From CAYMLL01 sp964390645 (lineage in GTDB: Bacteria > Planctomycetota > UBA8108), in the NCBI GenBank assembly GCA_964390645.1, contig CAYMLL010000164.1, forward strand, positions 1-16,730: DNA of 16,730 bases, read 5' to 3'. The position numbers and the translations under genes are program-made. Shown here piece by piece: positions 7,124 through 15,196 of the stretch. The first letter of the stretch is position 1. Every line of letters starts with the position of its first letter. The notes beneath the pieces are model-generated. The model searched no databases and had not been told where the DNA came from. It was given only the letters and a program-made list of their open reading frames with translations.

Positions 7124-8445
7124 CGTGCGCCTCCTTCATCGCCGAAGCAGCAATGGTACGGCTCCTGGTCGCTGCCGGCCCCGTAGCCGCCGACCGCGTG
7201 CAGCCGATCCTTCGGATCATCGCGATCGAAGACCTTCACGCCCTCGATCCACGTCTGAAGCACCTTCGTGTAGACGCTGAGCGGATCGCCGCTGAGGACC
7301 ACGAAGTCCGCGTCCTTGCCGACGCGCAGCGAGCCGATGCGATCACCGAGGTCGAGCATCCTCGCACCGGCAAGAGTCACCGACTCCAGGGCGGCCTTGC
7401 GCGACATTCCGGCTCGAACCGCAAGCGCCGGCTGCCGCAGAAAGAGCCGCGAGTCCGTGATCCAGTCGTCCGTATGAAACGCGGTTGCAACGCCGGCCTT
7501 CTCGAGGATGGCGCCGGTCTGAAACACGAGATTGACGGCCTCGAGCTTGCCGCCCGGACTGTCGACGAGAATGATCGAACACGGTGCACCCGCCCTGGCG
7601 ATCTCGTCCGCGACTTTCCAGCCCTCGCTGACGTGATGGAGCACGACGCGGAACCCGAACTCCTTCGCGAGGCGCAGCACCGTTACGATGTCATCGTGAC
7701 GATGCGTGTGATGGTGCACGACACGCTTGCCGTCGAGCACCTCGACGAGTGCCTCCAGCCGCAGATCGCGCGGAGGCGCCCTGGCGGGGTCCGCGGCGGC
7801 TCTCACGATCTTGTCGCGGTACTCCTGGGCGCGCACGTACTCGGCCCGCACGAGGGCGGCGGACTTTCCACGCGTTCCCGGAAAGGGAGGGTCGCGTCGC
7901 GAGTTGGTGCCGTTCGCCATCTTGATTCCACCGAGCGGCGAGCCATCCCTGGCGCGAATGAACATGTCCTCGATGGTGCGCGCCTTGCGAAGCTTGACAT
8001 AAACCGTCTGGCCACTGAGCAGATGGCCCGATCCCGGCATGATATTGAGCGTCGTCAGACCCCCGGCGACCGCACGACGGAAGCCCGAGTCGTGCACGTT
8101 GATCGAGTCGTACACGCGAACATCCGGCTGCAGCGGCTCCGAGCTGTCCGCGCCGCCGACTCCGCCGATGTGACTGTGCGTGCAGACGAGGCCCGGAAGG
8201 ATGGTCTTCCCGACCGCGTCGACACGCACCGCACTCTCCGGGACGCTCGTACCTTCGACCGGACCGAGCGCCCGGATCACACCGTCGACCACGACCAGAG
8301 TGCCGGAGCCGATCGGCTCACCCTCTATCGGAATGATGCGCGCGCCCAGGAACGCGTGCGGCCGCTCCTGGGCCCGTACAGGACCGGCAGCCGAGACCGC
8401 GACGGCGGCGAAGAAAGGCCACAGAAACCTCGAGTATCCGGACAC
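7120..8445 (-). CDS. Exported amidohydrolase (imidazolonepropionase-like metal-dependent hydrolase)
   Basis: The product has 441 residues with a signal peptide (1-25, PVRA-Q). The amidohydrolase superfamily fold is shown by VVVDGVIRALGP (51-62), ILPGLVCTHSHIG (82-94) with the metal-binding His90 and His92, a His-rich segment VVHHHTHRHDD (242-252), LHHVSEG (269-275), FHTDDW (323-328) with the likely catalytic Asp326 or Asp327, and the C-terminal IGSLRVGKDADFVVLSGDP (370-388). Such enzymes hydrolyse C-N bonds in cyclic amides or dipeptides; the substrate cannot be told from sequence. The short tail EPYHCCFG is unusual in having two adjacent cysteines (432-433). The GTG start at 8445 follows GAGGAGG (8452-8458) by 6 bases. 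It is the first gene of a coupled pair, and its partner has lost these ligands. Confidence 0.92.
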   Translation of the reverse strand: MSGYSRFLWPFFAAVAVSAAGPVRAQERPHAFLGARIIPIEGEPIGSGTLVVVDGVIRALGPVEGTSVPESAVRVDAVGKTILPGLVCTHSHIGGVGGADSSEPLQPDVRVYDSINVHDSGFRRAVAGGLTTLNIMPGSGHLLSGQTVYVKLRKARTIEDMFIRARDGSPLGGIKMANGTNSRRDPPFPGTRGKSAALVRAEYVRAQEYRDKIVRAAADPARAPPRDLRLEALVEVLDGKRVVHHHTHRHDDIVTVLRLAKEFGFRVVLHHVSEGWKVADEIARAGAPCSIILVDSPGGKLEAVNLVFQTGAILEKAGVATAFHTDDWITDSRLFLRQPALAVRAGMSRKAALESVTLAGARMLDLGDRIGSLRVGKDADFVVLSGDPLSVYTKVLQTWIEGVKVFDRDDPKDRLHAVGGYGAGSDQEPYHCCFGDEGGAR

Positions 8446-8451
8446 GGTACG

Positions 8452-8458
8452 CCTCCTC
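8452..8458 (-). promoter_or_regulatory. Ribosome binding site for the GTG start of the amidohydrolase
   Basis: GAGGAGG on the minus strand is spaced 6 bases from the GTG at 8445-8443. This strong site decides in favour of the GTG start, which begins a signal peptide. Confidence 0.8.
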
Positions 8459-8638
8459 GTTCATGAGCACCCAGCTCCACTCTATCGCGGGAAGCGGCAC
8501 GAACCAACGCGCACCACGGGATTTCGGACAGGGCCGCTGCCGCTCGTCGCTACGTCAGCTCCCTTTCGCCGGTCCCGGTGATGGAGGCCGGGCTGGTGAA
8601 AGCTGCCACAGAGACATCCCAAGCGGGGGATACGACGC

Positions 8639-8644
8639 TATAAT
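8639..8644 (+). promoter_or_regulatory. Probable -10 box for the CotH/lamin-tail gene
   Basis: A perfect TATAAT in otherwise GC-rich sequence, 112 bases before the TTG start. No good -35 at 16-18 bases is present; GAGACA (8611-8616) is 22 bases away. Transcription would start near 8651 and leave a leader of about 105 bases. Confidence 0.45.
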
Positions 8645-8682
8645 CGGCGGGGTCGAACGGGCGAGTGCTGCGTGGTCGCGTC

Positions 8683-8701
8683 CCGCCGCTCGACGCGGCG
8701 G
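8683..8701 (+). promoter_or_regulatory. Leader hairpin 1 upstream of the CotH gene
   Basis: CCGCCGC (8683-8689) pairs perfectly with GCGGCGG (8695-8701) around a TCGAC loop. No T-run follows, so it is not an intrinsic terminator. Its role is unknown. Confidence 0.35.
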
Positions 8702-8737
8702 ATGCGAGAATCCTGTCCCGCGCCTGCGGGATGCATC
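8701..8737 (+). promoter_or_regulatory. Leader hairpin 2 just upstream of the CotH ribosome site
   Basis: TCCCGC (8716-8721) pairs with GCGGGA (8726-8731) around GCCT. An outer stem, GATGC (8701-8705) with GCATC (8733-8737), can enclose it, separated by an internal loop. It ends 7 bases before the AAGGAGG site and so could affect ribosome access. Confidence 0.35.
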
Positions 8738-8743
8738 GGAAGC

Positions 8744-8750
8744 AAGGAGG
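8744..8750 (+). promoter_or_regulatory. Ribosome binding site for the TTG start of the CotH gene
   Basis: AAGGAGG is followed by 6 bases and then TTG at 8757. The in-frame GTG at 8751 directly abuts the site and is too close. This site decides the start. Confidence 0.8.
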
Positions 8751-8756
8751 GTGTCC

Positions 8757-11700
8757 TTGAGAACCGGTCGCTATCAACCATCATCGGGGTTGCGCACTGC
8801 AATCATCATCCTGCTCGGAACGGCGACCTTCTCGGCGCGTGTCGACGCACAGCTCGTCATCAACGAGATCCTCGCAGACAACAAGCGAACCCTGCTCGAC
8901 GACGACAGGGAGAGCTCCGACTGGGTCGAGCTCTTGAACACCAGCGCCACGGCGATCAACGTCGGAGACTTCTCCATCAGCGACGATCCGCAGATGCCGA
9001 TGAAGTGGCGGTTTCCCGAGGCCGAGCTAGGCCCCGGCGAGTTCCTTCTCGTCTGGTGCAGCGGCAAGAACCGCACCATGCCGTCGAGAAGCGAGCTCAC
9101 CGCGCGCGACTCGACCATCCCGTTCACGCCGACGATCCTGGATCTCGATCGCCCCTGGCGCTACCTCGTCGGACAGCCCGAAGACCTCGGTCCCCCTGCC
9201 GACTGGGCGGACCCGGACTTCGACGACTCGAACTGGCCGACCGGCCTGCCGGGATTCGGCTTCGGCGACGACGATGACACGACCGTGCTCCCCGAGGACA
9301 TCGGCGCGGTCTTCCTGCGCACCGAGATCGAGATCACGGATCCCACCGAGCTGGACAACCTCGTCCTCAACGTCAGCTTCGATGACGGCTTCGTCGTCTT
9401 TCTCAACGGACAGCGGGTCCTCGACGTCAACTACACCGTCGAGGAGGATCCGACCTTCGCCAGCCGGTCCTCTCGGTCGCACGAGGCACGCTTCCCGCAA
9501 CGCTTCGACATCAACGACTGGATCGAACGCCTGCGACCCGGCGAGAACACGATCGGTGTCGTCGTGCTCAACCGGACGATCTCCAGCGCCGACCTCAGCT
9601 TCGCGCCCCAGATCGGAACCGTCCCACCGGTTTTCCATACCAGCTTCCGGCTCGACAACGACGGTGACTTCGTCCTGCTGTTCTCTACGACGGCGAACGA
9701 CTTCGTCGACGCGGTCGAGTACCCCGAGCAAGTCGAGGATCACTCCTACGGTCGCCCGCCAACGACGCCCGACGAGTTCGCGTACCTCCTCTTCCCGACG
9801 CCGAGAGAGGTGAACGACGATCACGCCTCCGGCGAGCCCATCCCGGAGTTCGTCGAGTTCTCGCCTCGGGCCGGCCTTCACAACGGTCCCGTCGACGTGG
9901 TCCTGTCCGCGAACATGCCCTTCGAGGACGCGGTGATCCGCTACACGACGACGGGAGCGGACCCGATGCCCTCGAGCACTCTCTACGACGGTCCGATCCG
10001 CGTCTCCACCAACCGGGTCATCCGCGCGAACGTCTTCCTCGACGACCGGCCGGTTCTGAAGGCAGCGTCCAGGAGCTACTTCACACGCGCCGACGCTCTC
10101 GTACTGCCCCGTATATCGATCTCGATGAATCCGCAAGTCTTCAATCAGCTGCACAACGCGGGAGACGCGCGCGGCAGGGCGTCGGAACGCGAGGGCTTCA
10201 TCGAGGTATTCGACGCTCTCGGGAATCTCGGAACAGCGACCGGATTCGGCCTGCGACTGCACGGCGGCGCCGGTCGGGGCGGTGGAATAACGACGAAGAA
10301 GGCCTACAAGGCGTACTTTCGCGGCGAGTACGGGGACACCCGGCTTCGACTCGCCATGATCCCCGACACGCCGGTCGACAGCTTCGACAAGCTCGTGCTG
10401 CGATCCAACTTCAACGACGCGTTTCGCACCGGAGCAGCGGCGGCGTTCATCCGGGACCAGGTCATCCGCGACCTCCATGAAGACATGGGTGCGTTGGTCT
10501 CACACGGCTCCTGGAACAATCTCTACGTCAACATGCGCTACCGCGGCGTCTACAACGTCGTCGAGCGCATGGACGGGAAGTTCCTGGCCTCCTACTTTCC
10601 GGAGGACGGCGAGAACTGGGACGTCATCAAGACCAGCAACGACGTCCTGGACGGAGACTCCCGCGAGTGGAACCGGATGCTGACCTTCTTTCGCAACAAC
10701 AACCTGTCAAACGACGAGCTCTACGATCAGGCTGTCGACTTGATCGACCTGGGGGACTACACCGCGTACATGCTCCTCAACATCTGGGCGCAGAACCACG
10801 ACTGGCCGCACAACAACTGGTACGCAGCGCGGCCGCGCCGGGAGGATGGTAAGTGGATCTTCCTCAGCTGGGACGCCGAGTTCGGGCTCGGACGCTCGCC
10901 GACCGGCTACAGTTCGGACACGCTCAACCATGTGCTTGGCCGCTCCACCTCAAGCCTGGGGCTGATCGTCACCAACCTGCTCGCAAACCCGCGCTACGGC
11001 CAGTACCTCCTCGAGAAAACCGACGAGTACACTCGCGGCCCTCTGTCCCCGGAGAATGCGCTCGCGCACGTCCGCCGGCAGGCCGCGTTGATCGATCCGG
11101 ACGTCCCGGAAGAGTGCGCCATCACGAGCAACAACTACAACCAGTGGCGCAACAATATCCGCGCGGTGGAGACCTTTGCGCAACGCCGCACGCAGATCTT
11201 CCGTGGCCACATCTTCAACTCCTCGCGGATACGCGTGCCTCGCACCTCGCGCACCGACCCCCGGCAAGTCACGCTCTTCGAAACGAACCGCGTGCGACTG
11301 ATCGGATTCGGATTCTCCAGCACGATGGAGATCGAGATCGCAGGTCATCCCGCGATCATCGACGACTTCGTCTCGTCCCGGGTCGTGGACATCATCCTCC
11401 CGGCGACTGTGGACATCGCCGGCTTTCCGACGATCTCGACTCGTGACGCCAACGGGCTCGGTTTCACGGCGCGTGACCTTCTGGAGGTCACGTACGAGGG
11501 GCCCAGTGTCGACCTGATCGCTCCCCCCCACGGCTCGGAGTCCGGAGGCGACACCGTGCAGATCTTCGGCATGGGCTTCACCGAGGGGGCCGGAGTCGAA
11601 TTTGGCGGTGTGCCGGCGCCTTCGGTCGAGCTCGTCGGAGACTCCGGCCAGGTGCTCCGGGTAGTTACGCCGCCGGGAGAGGGCGTCGTGGATGTGGTCG

Positions 11701-12044
11701 TGTACAACAGCCGCCCGGTTCGACTCGAGGCGGTCGGGTCGATCCAGTTCACTTACGATCCGGACGACGTCGTCGCCTTCCTTCGCGGCGACTGCGACGC
11801 GAATGGCCGTCTCTCGATCTCCGACGCGGTCTGCGTGCTACGCAACCTCTTCGCGGGTGCCGGAGACCTCCCGTGCGAGAATTCCGCAGACGCGGATGAC
11901 GATGGCACCGTCGGGTTGACCGACGCGGTGAACGTCCTCGATTTCCTCTTCCGCCAGGGCGCTACACCTCCGCCGCCGTTCCCGGAGTGCGGCATCGATC
12001 GCACCGCGGACCCGCTCACCTGCGTCACGGCCGCTTGCCGGTGA
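8757..12044 (+). CDS. Secreted lamin-tail/CotH/IPT protein with dockerin-like C-terminus
   Basis: The product has 1095 residues and starts at TTG. Residues 1-32 are a signal peptide (AIIILLGTATFSARVDA-Q). A lamin-tail domain begins LVINEILADN (33-42). It appears split by an inserted beta-sandwich-like part (about 131-290, with WADPDFDDSNW at 150-160), then resumes at FHTSFRLDNDGD (293-304) and ends HSYGRPP (329-335). Residues about 365-442 resemble a chitobiase C-terminal beta domain (IRYTTTGADP). The CotH kinase-like domain spans about 450-715, with NVVERMDGKF (600-609), QNHDWPHNNW (679-688) and WIFLSWDAEFG (700-710). An IPT/TIG domain fills about 916-1000. Two EF-hand-like dockerin motifs follow (GDCDANGRLSISDAV 1011-1025; DADDDGTVGLTDAV 1045-1058), then a Pro/Cys-rich tail. 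It is probably anchored or displayed at the cell surface. Known CotH proteins include spore-coat kinases; the target here is unknown. Its 3' end overlaps the convergent RND gene by 20 bases. Confidence 0.9.
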   Translation: MRTGRYQPSSGLRTAIIILLGTATFSARVDAQLVINEILADNKRTLLDDDRESSDWVELLNTSATAINVGDFSISDDPQMPMKWRFPEAELGPGEFLLVWCSGKNRTMPSRSELTARDSTIPFTPTILDLDRPWRYLVGQPEDLGPPADWADPDFDDSNWPTGLPGFGFGDDDDTTVLPEDIGAVFLRTEIEITDPTELDNLVLNVSFDDGFVVFLNGQRVLDVNYTVEEDPTFASRSSRSHEARFPQRFDINDWIERLRPGENTIGVVVLNRTISSADLSFAPQIGTVPPVFHTSFRLDNDGDFVLLFSTTANDFVDAVEYPEQVEDHSYGRPPTTPDEFAYLLFPTPREVNDDHASGEPIPEFVEFSPRAGLHNGPVDVVLSANMPFEDAVIRYTTTGADPMPSSTLYDGPIRVSTNRVIRANVFLDDRPVLKAASRSYFTRADALVLPRISISMNPQVFNQLHNAGDARGRASEREGFIEVFDALGNLGTATGFGLRLHGGAGRGGGITTKKAYKAYFRGEYGDTRLRLAMIPDTPVDSFDKLVLRSNFNDAFRTGAAAAFIRDQVIRDLHEDMGALVSHGSWNNLYVNMRYRGVYNVVERMDGKFLASYFPEDGENWDVIKTSNDVLDGDSREWNRMLTFFRNNNLSNDELYDQAVDLIDLGDYTAYMLLNIWAQNHDWPHNNWYAARPRREDGKWIFLSWDAEFGLGRSPTGYSSDTLNHVLGRSTSSLGLIVTNLLANPRYGQYLLEKTDEYTRGPLSPENALAHVRRQAALIDPDVPEECAITSNNYNQWRNNIRAVETFAQRRTQIFRGHIFNSSRIRVPRTSRTDPRQVTLFETNRVRLIGFGFSSTMEIEIAGHPAIIDDFVSSRVVDIILPATVDIAGFPTISTRDANGLGFTARDLLEVTYEGPSVDLIAPPHGSESGGDTVQIFGMGFTEGAGVEFGGVPAPSVELVGDSGQVLRVVTPPGEGVVDVVVYNSRPVRLEAVGSIQFTYDPDDVVAFLRGDCDANGRLSISDAVCVLRNLFAGAGDLPCENSADADDDGTVGLTDAVNVLDFLFRQGATPPPPFPECGIDRTADPLTCVTAACR

Positions 12045-15000
12045 ACGCGCCGCGAACCAGGCTTCTCGCGACCCGACGAACGTCGTCGAACGTGTCGTAG
12101 AGTAGCGGCACGACGAACAGTGTGAAGAAGGTCGAGGTCGCGAGCCCGCCGACAAGCACGGTGGCCAGCGACTTGTAGTCGACGCCTTCGCCAGTCTGCG
12201 GGAGAACCATCAGTGGCAGCAAGCCGAAGATGGTGGTCAACGCGGTCATCCAGATCGGACGGAAACGCAGACGAACGGCCTCGAGGATGGCGGCTTTCCG
12301 CGCCGCGCCACCGGCTCGACGTCGGTTGATCGAGTCCACGAGAACAATCGCGTTGTTCACGACGATACCGACGAGCATCAACATACCGATCATGCCGACC
12401 GCATCGAGGCTGGTCCCCGTCGCAACAAGCAGCCAGAGCGAGCCGACAAACGCGAAGGGAATCGATCCGATCACCGACAGCGGCAGGATCCACGACTCGA
12501 AGAGGAGCCCCATGACGAAGAAGACCAGGCAGAGGGCCATGGACAGCGCGATCACCGCACTACCCATGTCCTCCTCGAAGCTGCCGCCCGGTCGCTGCAT
12601 ACTCACGTGGCAGCCGCGCGGGAGATCGAGCCGGGAGAGATGGTGGTCCACGCTCTTGCGTGCCTCGTAGAGGCTCGAGCCCTCGACGCGTGCCGAGACT
12701 CCGATCGACATCTTGCCCCGGCGACGATGGATGTCACCCGAACCGGGAACCACCGAAAGACCGGCAAGGTTCGCGAGTGGAATCGGGCTGCCACCCTCTC
12801 CGAAGACCAGGATATCGTTGAGCTCTTCGACGTTCTCCTTGTCTGCGTCGGCGTAGCGGACCCAGAACGGATACTCACGGTCGGGCTCGACGTAGTCGGT
12901 TAGCTGGCTGCCCCGCAGTGCCCAGGCGACCATCCGGGACACACGTGCGGTGTCGATGCCCTGGTGCGTCGCCGAGCGGCGATCAACCGAGACGCGCACC
13001 TCCTCGAGCTCGTCCTCGCGCCAGCGATGAACCTCACGAAGGCACGGAAAGCGGTCCCGATCGCGCAGCGCAGCCTCGATCCTCGTCGCTGACTGCTGGA
13101 GCAGATCGAAGTCGTTGCCCTGGACGAAGACCATCAGGCGCTGGCCCCCTGAACCACCTTCGAAGTCCTCGAATCCCAGTCGGTAGGAGACCCCCGGCAG
13201 CTCGGGCAGTGCGGGCCGGACGGTCGCAAAGAAATCGTCCTCGTCGACCCGCTCTCCAGGCTCCGAAAAGACGTTGATCTCCCCACCCCGGGAGTCAAAC
13301 CGCGAGTTGATCGACTTGATCTCGAAATCCACACCTGCCTTGCGGATGGCGTCCTCGATGATCGTGAAGTGCTCGTCCGCCTCCCGCAGGGTGAAGTTGC
13401 TCGGCAAGTCAACGGTCAGGAGGAGCCGCGAGGGACCGTCCATGTCCATCGCCTCCTTCGAAACCGTCTCGAAAGCGTACGAGAGAGTCAGGGGCAGAGC
13501 GAGTCCGGCCAAGAACGCGAAACCACGGTGACCGAGCGCCCAGCGCACTGCACCGACGGTGGCCCGATTGAGGAGCGAGTCGCGAGCGACGTGGCCGGAT
13601 CCGCTCCGCTCACCGGGTCGCCGCCCCATCGACGACGTCAGCGCACCGAGGAGTCGTGCTGAAGCGAAACGGTGTCCGAGCTTCTCGACATGGATCGCCC
13701 CCTGCGGGATGAAGACCAGAGCAACGACCAACGATGCGAGCACGCTGACGCAGAGCGGTAAAGCGATCTCCGACGTGACCACCTTGAACCTCGGATCCGC
13801 GAGAAAGACCAGAGGCAGGAAGACCATCACGGTCGTCAAAGTGGCCATCGACACCGCGAGGCCGACCTCGCGAACCGCCAGGATCGACGCGGAGACCCGA
13901 TTCTCGCCCGACTCGGTCTTGCGCAGGATGCTCTCGACGACAACGATCGAGTTGTCCACGAGCATGCCGATGCTCAGCGACAGCCCCATCATGGAGAGCA
14001 AGTTGAACGAGCCGCCACGGAAGTAGACCCAGATGACCGTTATCAGCAGCGAGAACGGAATCGCCAGAGTCACCAGTAGCGTCATCCCCACACGCCGGAA
14101 GAAGAGAAAGAGTACCACGACCGCGAAACCGCCACCGACAAGGGCGTTCAACCGCAGCCCATCGATCGACGCCCCGATCACCTCCCCCTGATTGAGCCAG
14201 TTGTGGTACTCGACGCCCTCGATGCCCGCGACCGTTCGCCTCAGGTCCTCGCCGACGGCGGCGATCTCGGCCTCGACGCGTCGACACACATCGGCCGCAT
14301 TGGCTCCGGACTCCTTGTAGACAACGATCGCGCGAGAGTGCTTACCGTTGACACGGGAGAGCTGGTCGCGCACTGCTCGACGTCGTCTGACCGACGCGAA
14401 ATCCCGGATCCGGAACTTCTCGTCGGCCGGATACTCCTCGATCTCCGCGAACTCGTCGAAACGCGAGTCAACGCGCACGGGCAGCTCTCGTTCACCCTCC
14501 CGGATAACTCCGGCGCTCACGGAGCGGTTATCCATCCGCAAACGATCCAGAAGCGATGAGAGATCGACTCCGTGACCCAAGAGCAGCCCCTTGTCCAGAG
14601 CGATCTCGACTCGCTGGCTCAGCATCCCCCAGATGCGGACACGGGCGACCCCTCGCACGGACTCCAGACGCTTCGAGATGATCTCGTCGTAGATGTGATC
14701 CTCGAGTCCTCGCTGCGCGAACGACTCCTTGTGTCTTTCCGCGATGTCCAGCCCCAGAGACGCGATGTACATCGGCATCTCGTTGCCCCCGTACCGCCAG
14801 ACGAAATACCGGTCGACACCCTCCGGCCAGCTCGACCGGGCGCGCTCGACGCGATCACGGATCTCCGCGACCATGAGCCCGATGTCGTAACGCGGGTCGA
14901 ACTCCAGGGAGATGCGCACTCGACGCGCTCCGGAGCTCGAGACGATATTGCGCAGACCGGGAAGCGTGCGCAGGAAGTCCTCGCAAGGTTTCGCGATCTG

Positions 15001-15196
15001 CTCCATGTTCTCCTGGGGTGTGCCGTCAGGGGCCGGGACGAAGAGGCTCACTTCACCCATCGAGATACCGTCCGGCAGCAGCTGGATAGTATAGAAAGCC
15101 GACAACGAGCACCGCCAGTAAGACCATCAGAAGGCCGACCGGCCGAAACACGGTCCAGCGAGTGAGAGCCGAGTAGCGGCTCGGATCCGGACTCAC
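12025..15196 (-). CDS. RND efflux permease (HAE-1 type), frameshifted near the 5' end; possible pseudogene
   Basis: The true start is GTG at 15196, overlapping the upstream RND stop as GTGA. That frame gives SPDPSRYSALTRW and TVFRPVGLLMVLLAVLVVGF, the cytoplasmic start and first membrane helix, then leaves the family and stops at 15053-15055. The family sequence continues from about 15090 in the +1 frame (YTIQLLPDGISMGEVSLFVPAP) and runs to 12025 as a 1026-codon open frame, which if opened independently would use the TTG at 15105. It then shows both porter regions, helix 4 with LSIGMLVDNSIVVVE (the AcrB Asp-Asp pair is Asp-Asn here), and the C-terminal VGIVVNNAIVLVDSINRRRAG and ALTTIFGLLPL. 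RND permeases export drugs or other compounds using proton flow. The cause is either a real small deletion or an assembly error. Apart from the missing N-terminus it looks intact. Confidence 0.85.
15088..15100 (-). other. Frameshift point in the second RND permease
   Basis: On the minus strand GGC TTT CTA TAC TAT CC reads GFLYYP in the upstream frame, while the family continues as YTIQLLPDG one base later. The join also looks a few residues short of the usual helix 1 to PxQLLP spacing, so a deletion of 3n+2 bases fits better than a single inserted base. Confidence 0.75.

Larger units (their letters stand above)
8446..8756. other. Divergent intergenic region (311 bases)
   Basis: This gap separates the leftward amidohydrolase genes from the rightward CotH gene. 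On the plus strand it holds a TATAAT, two strong GC hairpins and an AAGGAGG site. For the leftward genes only a poor promoter candidate is seen: TTGGTT (8502-8507) and TAGAGT (8479-8484), 17 bases apart on the minus strand. The plus-strand ATG at 8463 opens an in-frame extension of the CotH gene, but its 98 residues look unlike protein and precede the signal peptide. Confidence 0.6.

Noticed and set aside
8463..8756. Upstream ATG extension of the CotH protein
   Set aside because: The added 98 residues are low-quality sequence ahead of a clear signal peptide, cover the promoter and hairpins, and ignore the strong AAGGAGG placed before the TTG at 8757.
9027..10478. Long minus-strand open frame (483 codons) antisense to the CotH gene
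   Set aside because: Arg/Val/Asp-rich composition with no recognisable motif. It is a by-product of high-GC codon use opposite a convincing multidomain gene. Long frames opposite the other genes (for example 592-1638, 5912-7186 and 7153-8466) were rejected for the same reason.
15088..15100. Programmed ribosomal frameshift in the RND gene
   Set aside because: A +1 shift would be needed. No known slippery pattern, internal ribosome site or stimulating structure was recognised, and the join seems short of residues, which suggests a deletion.
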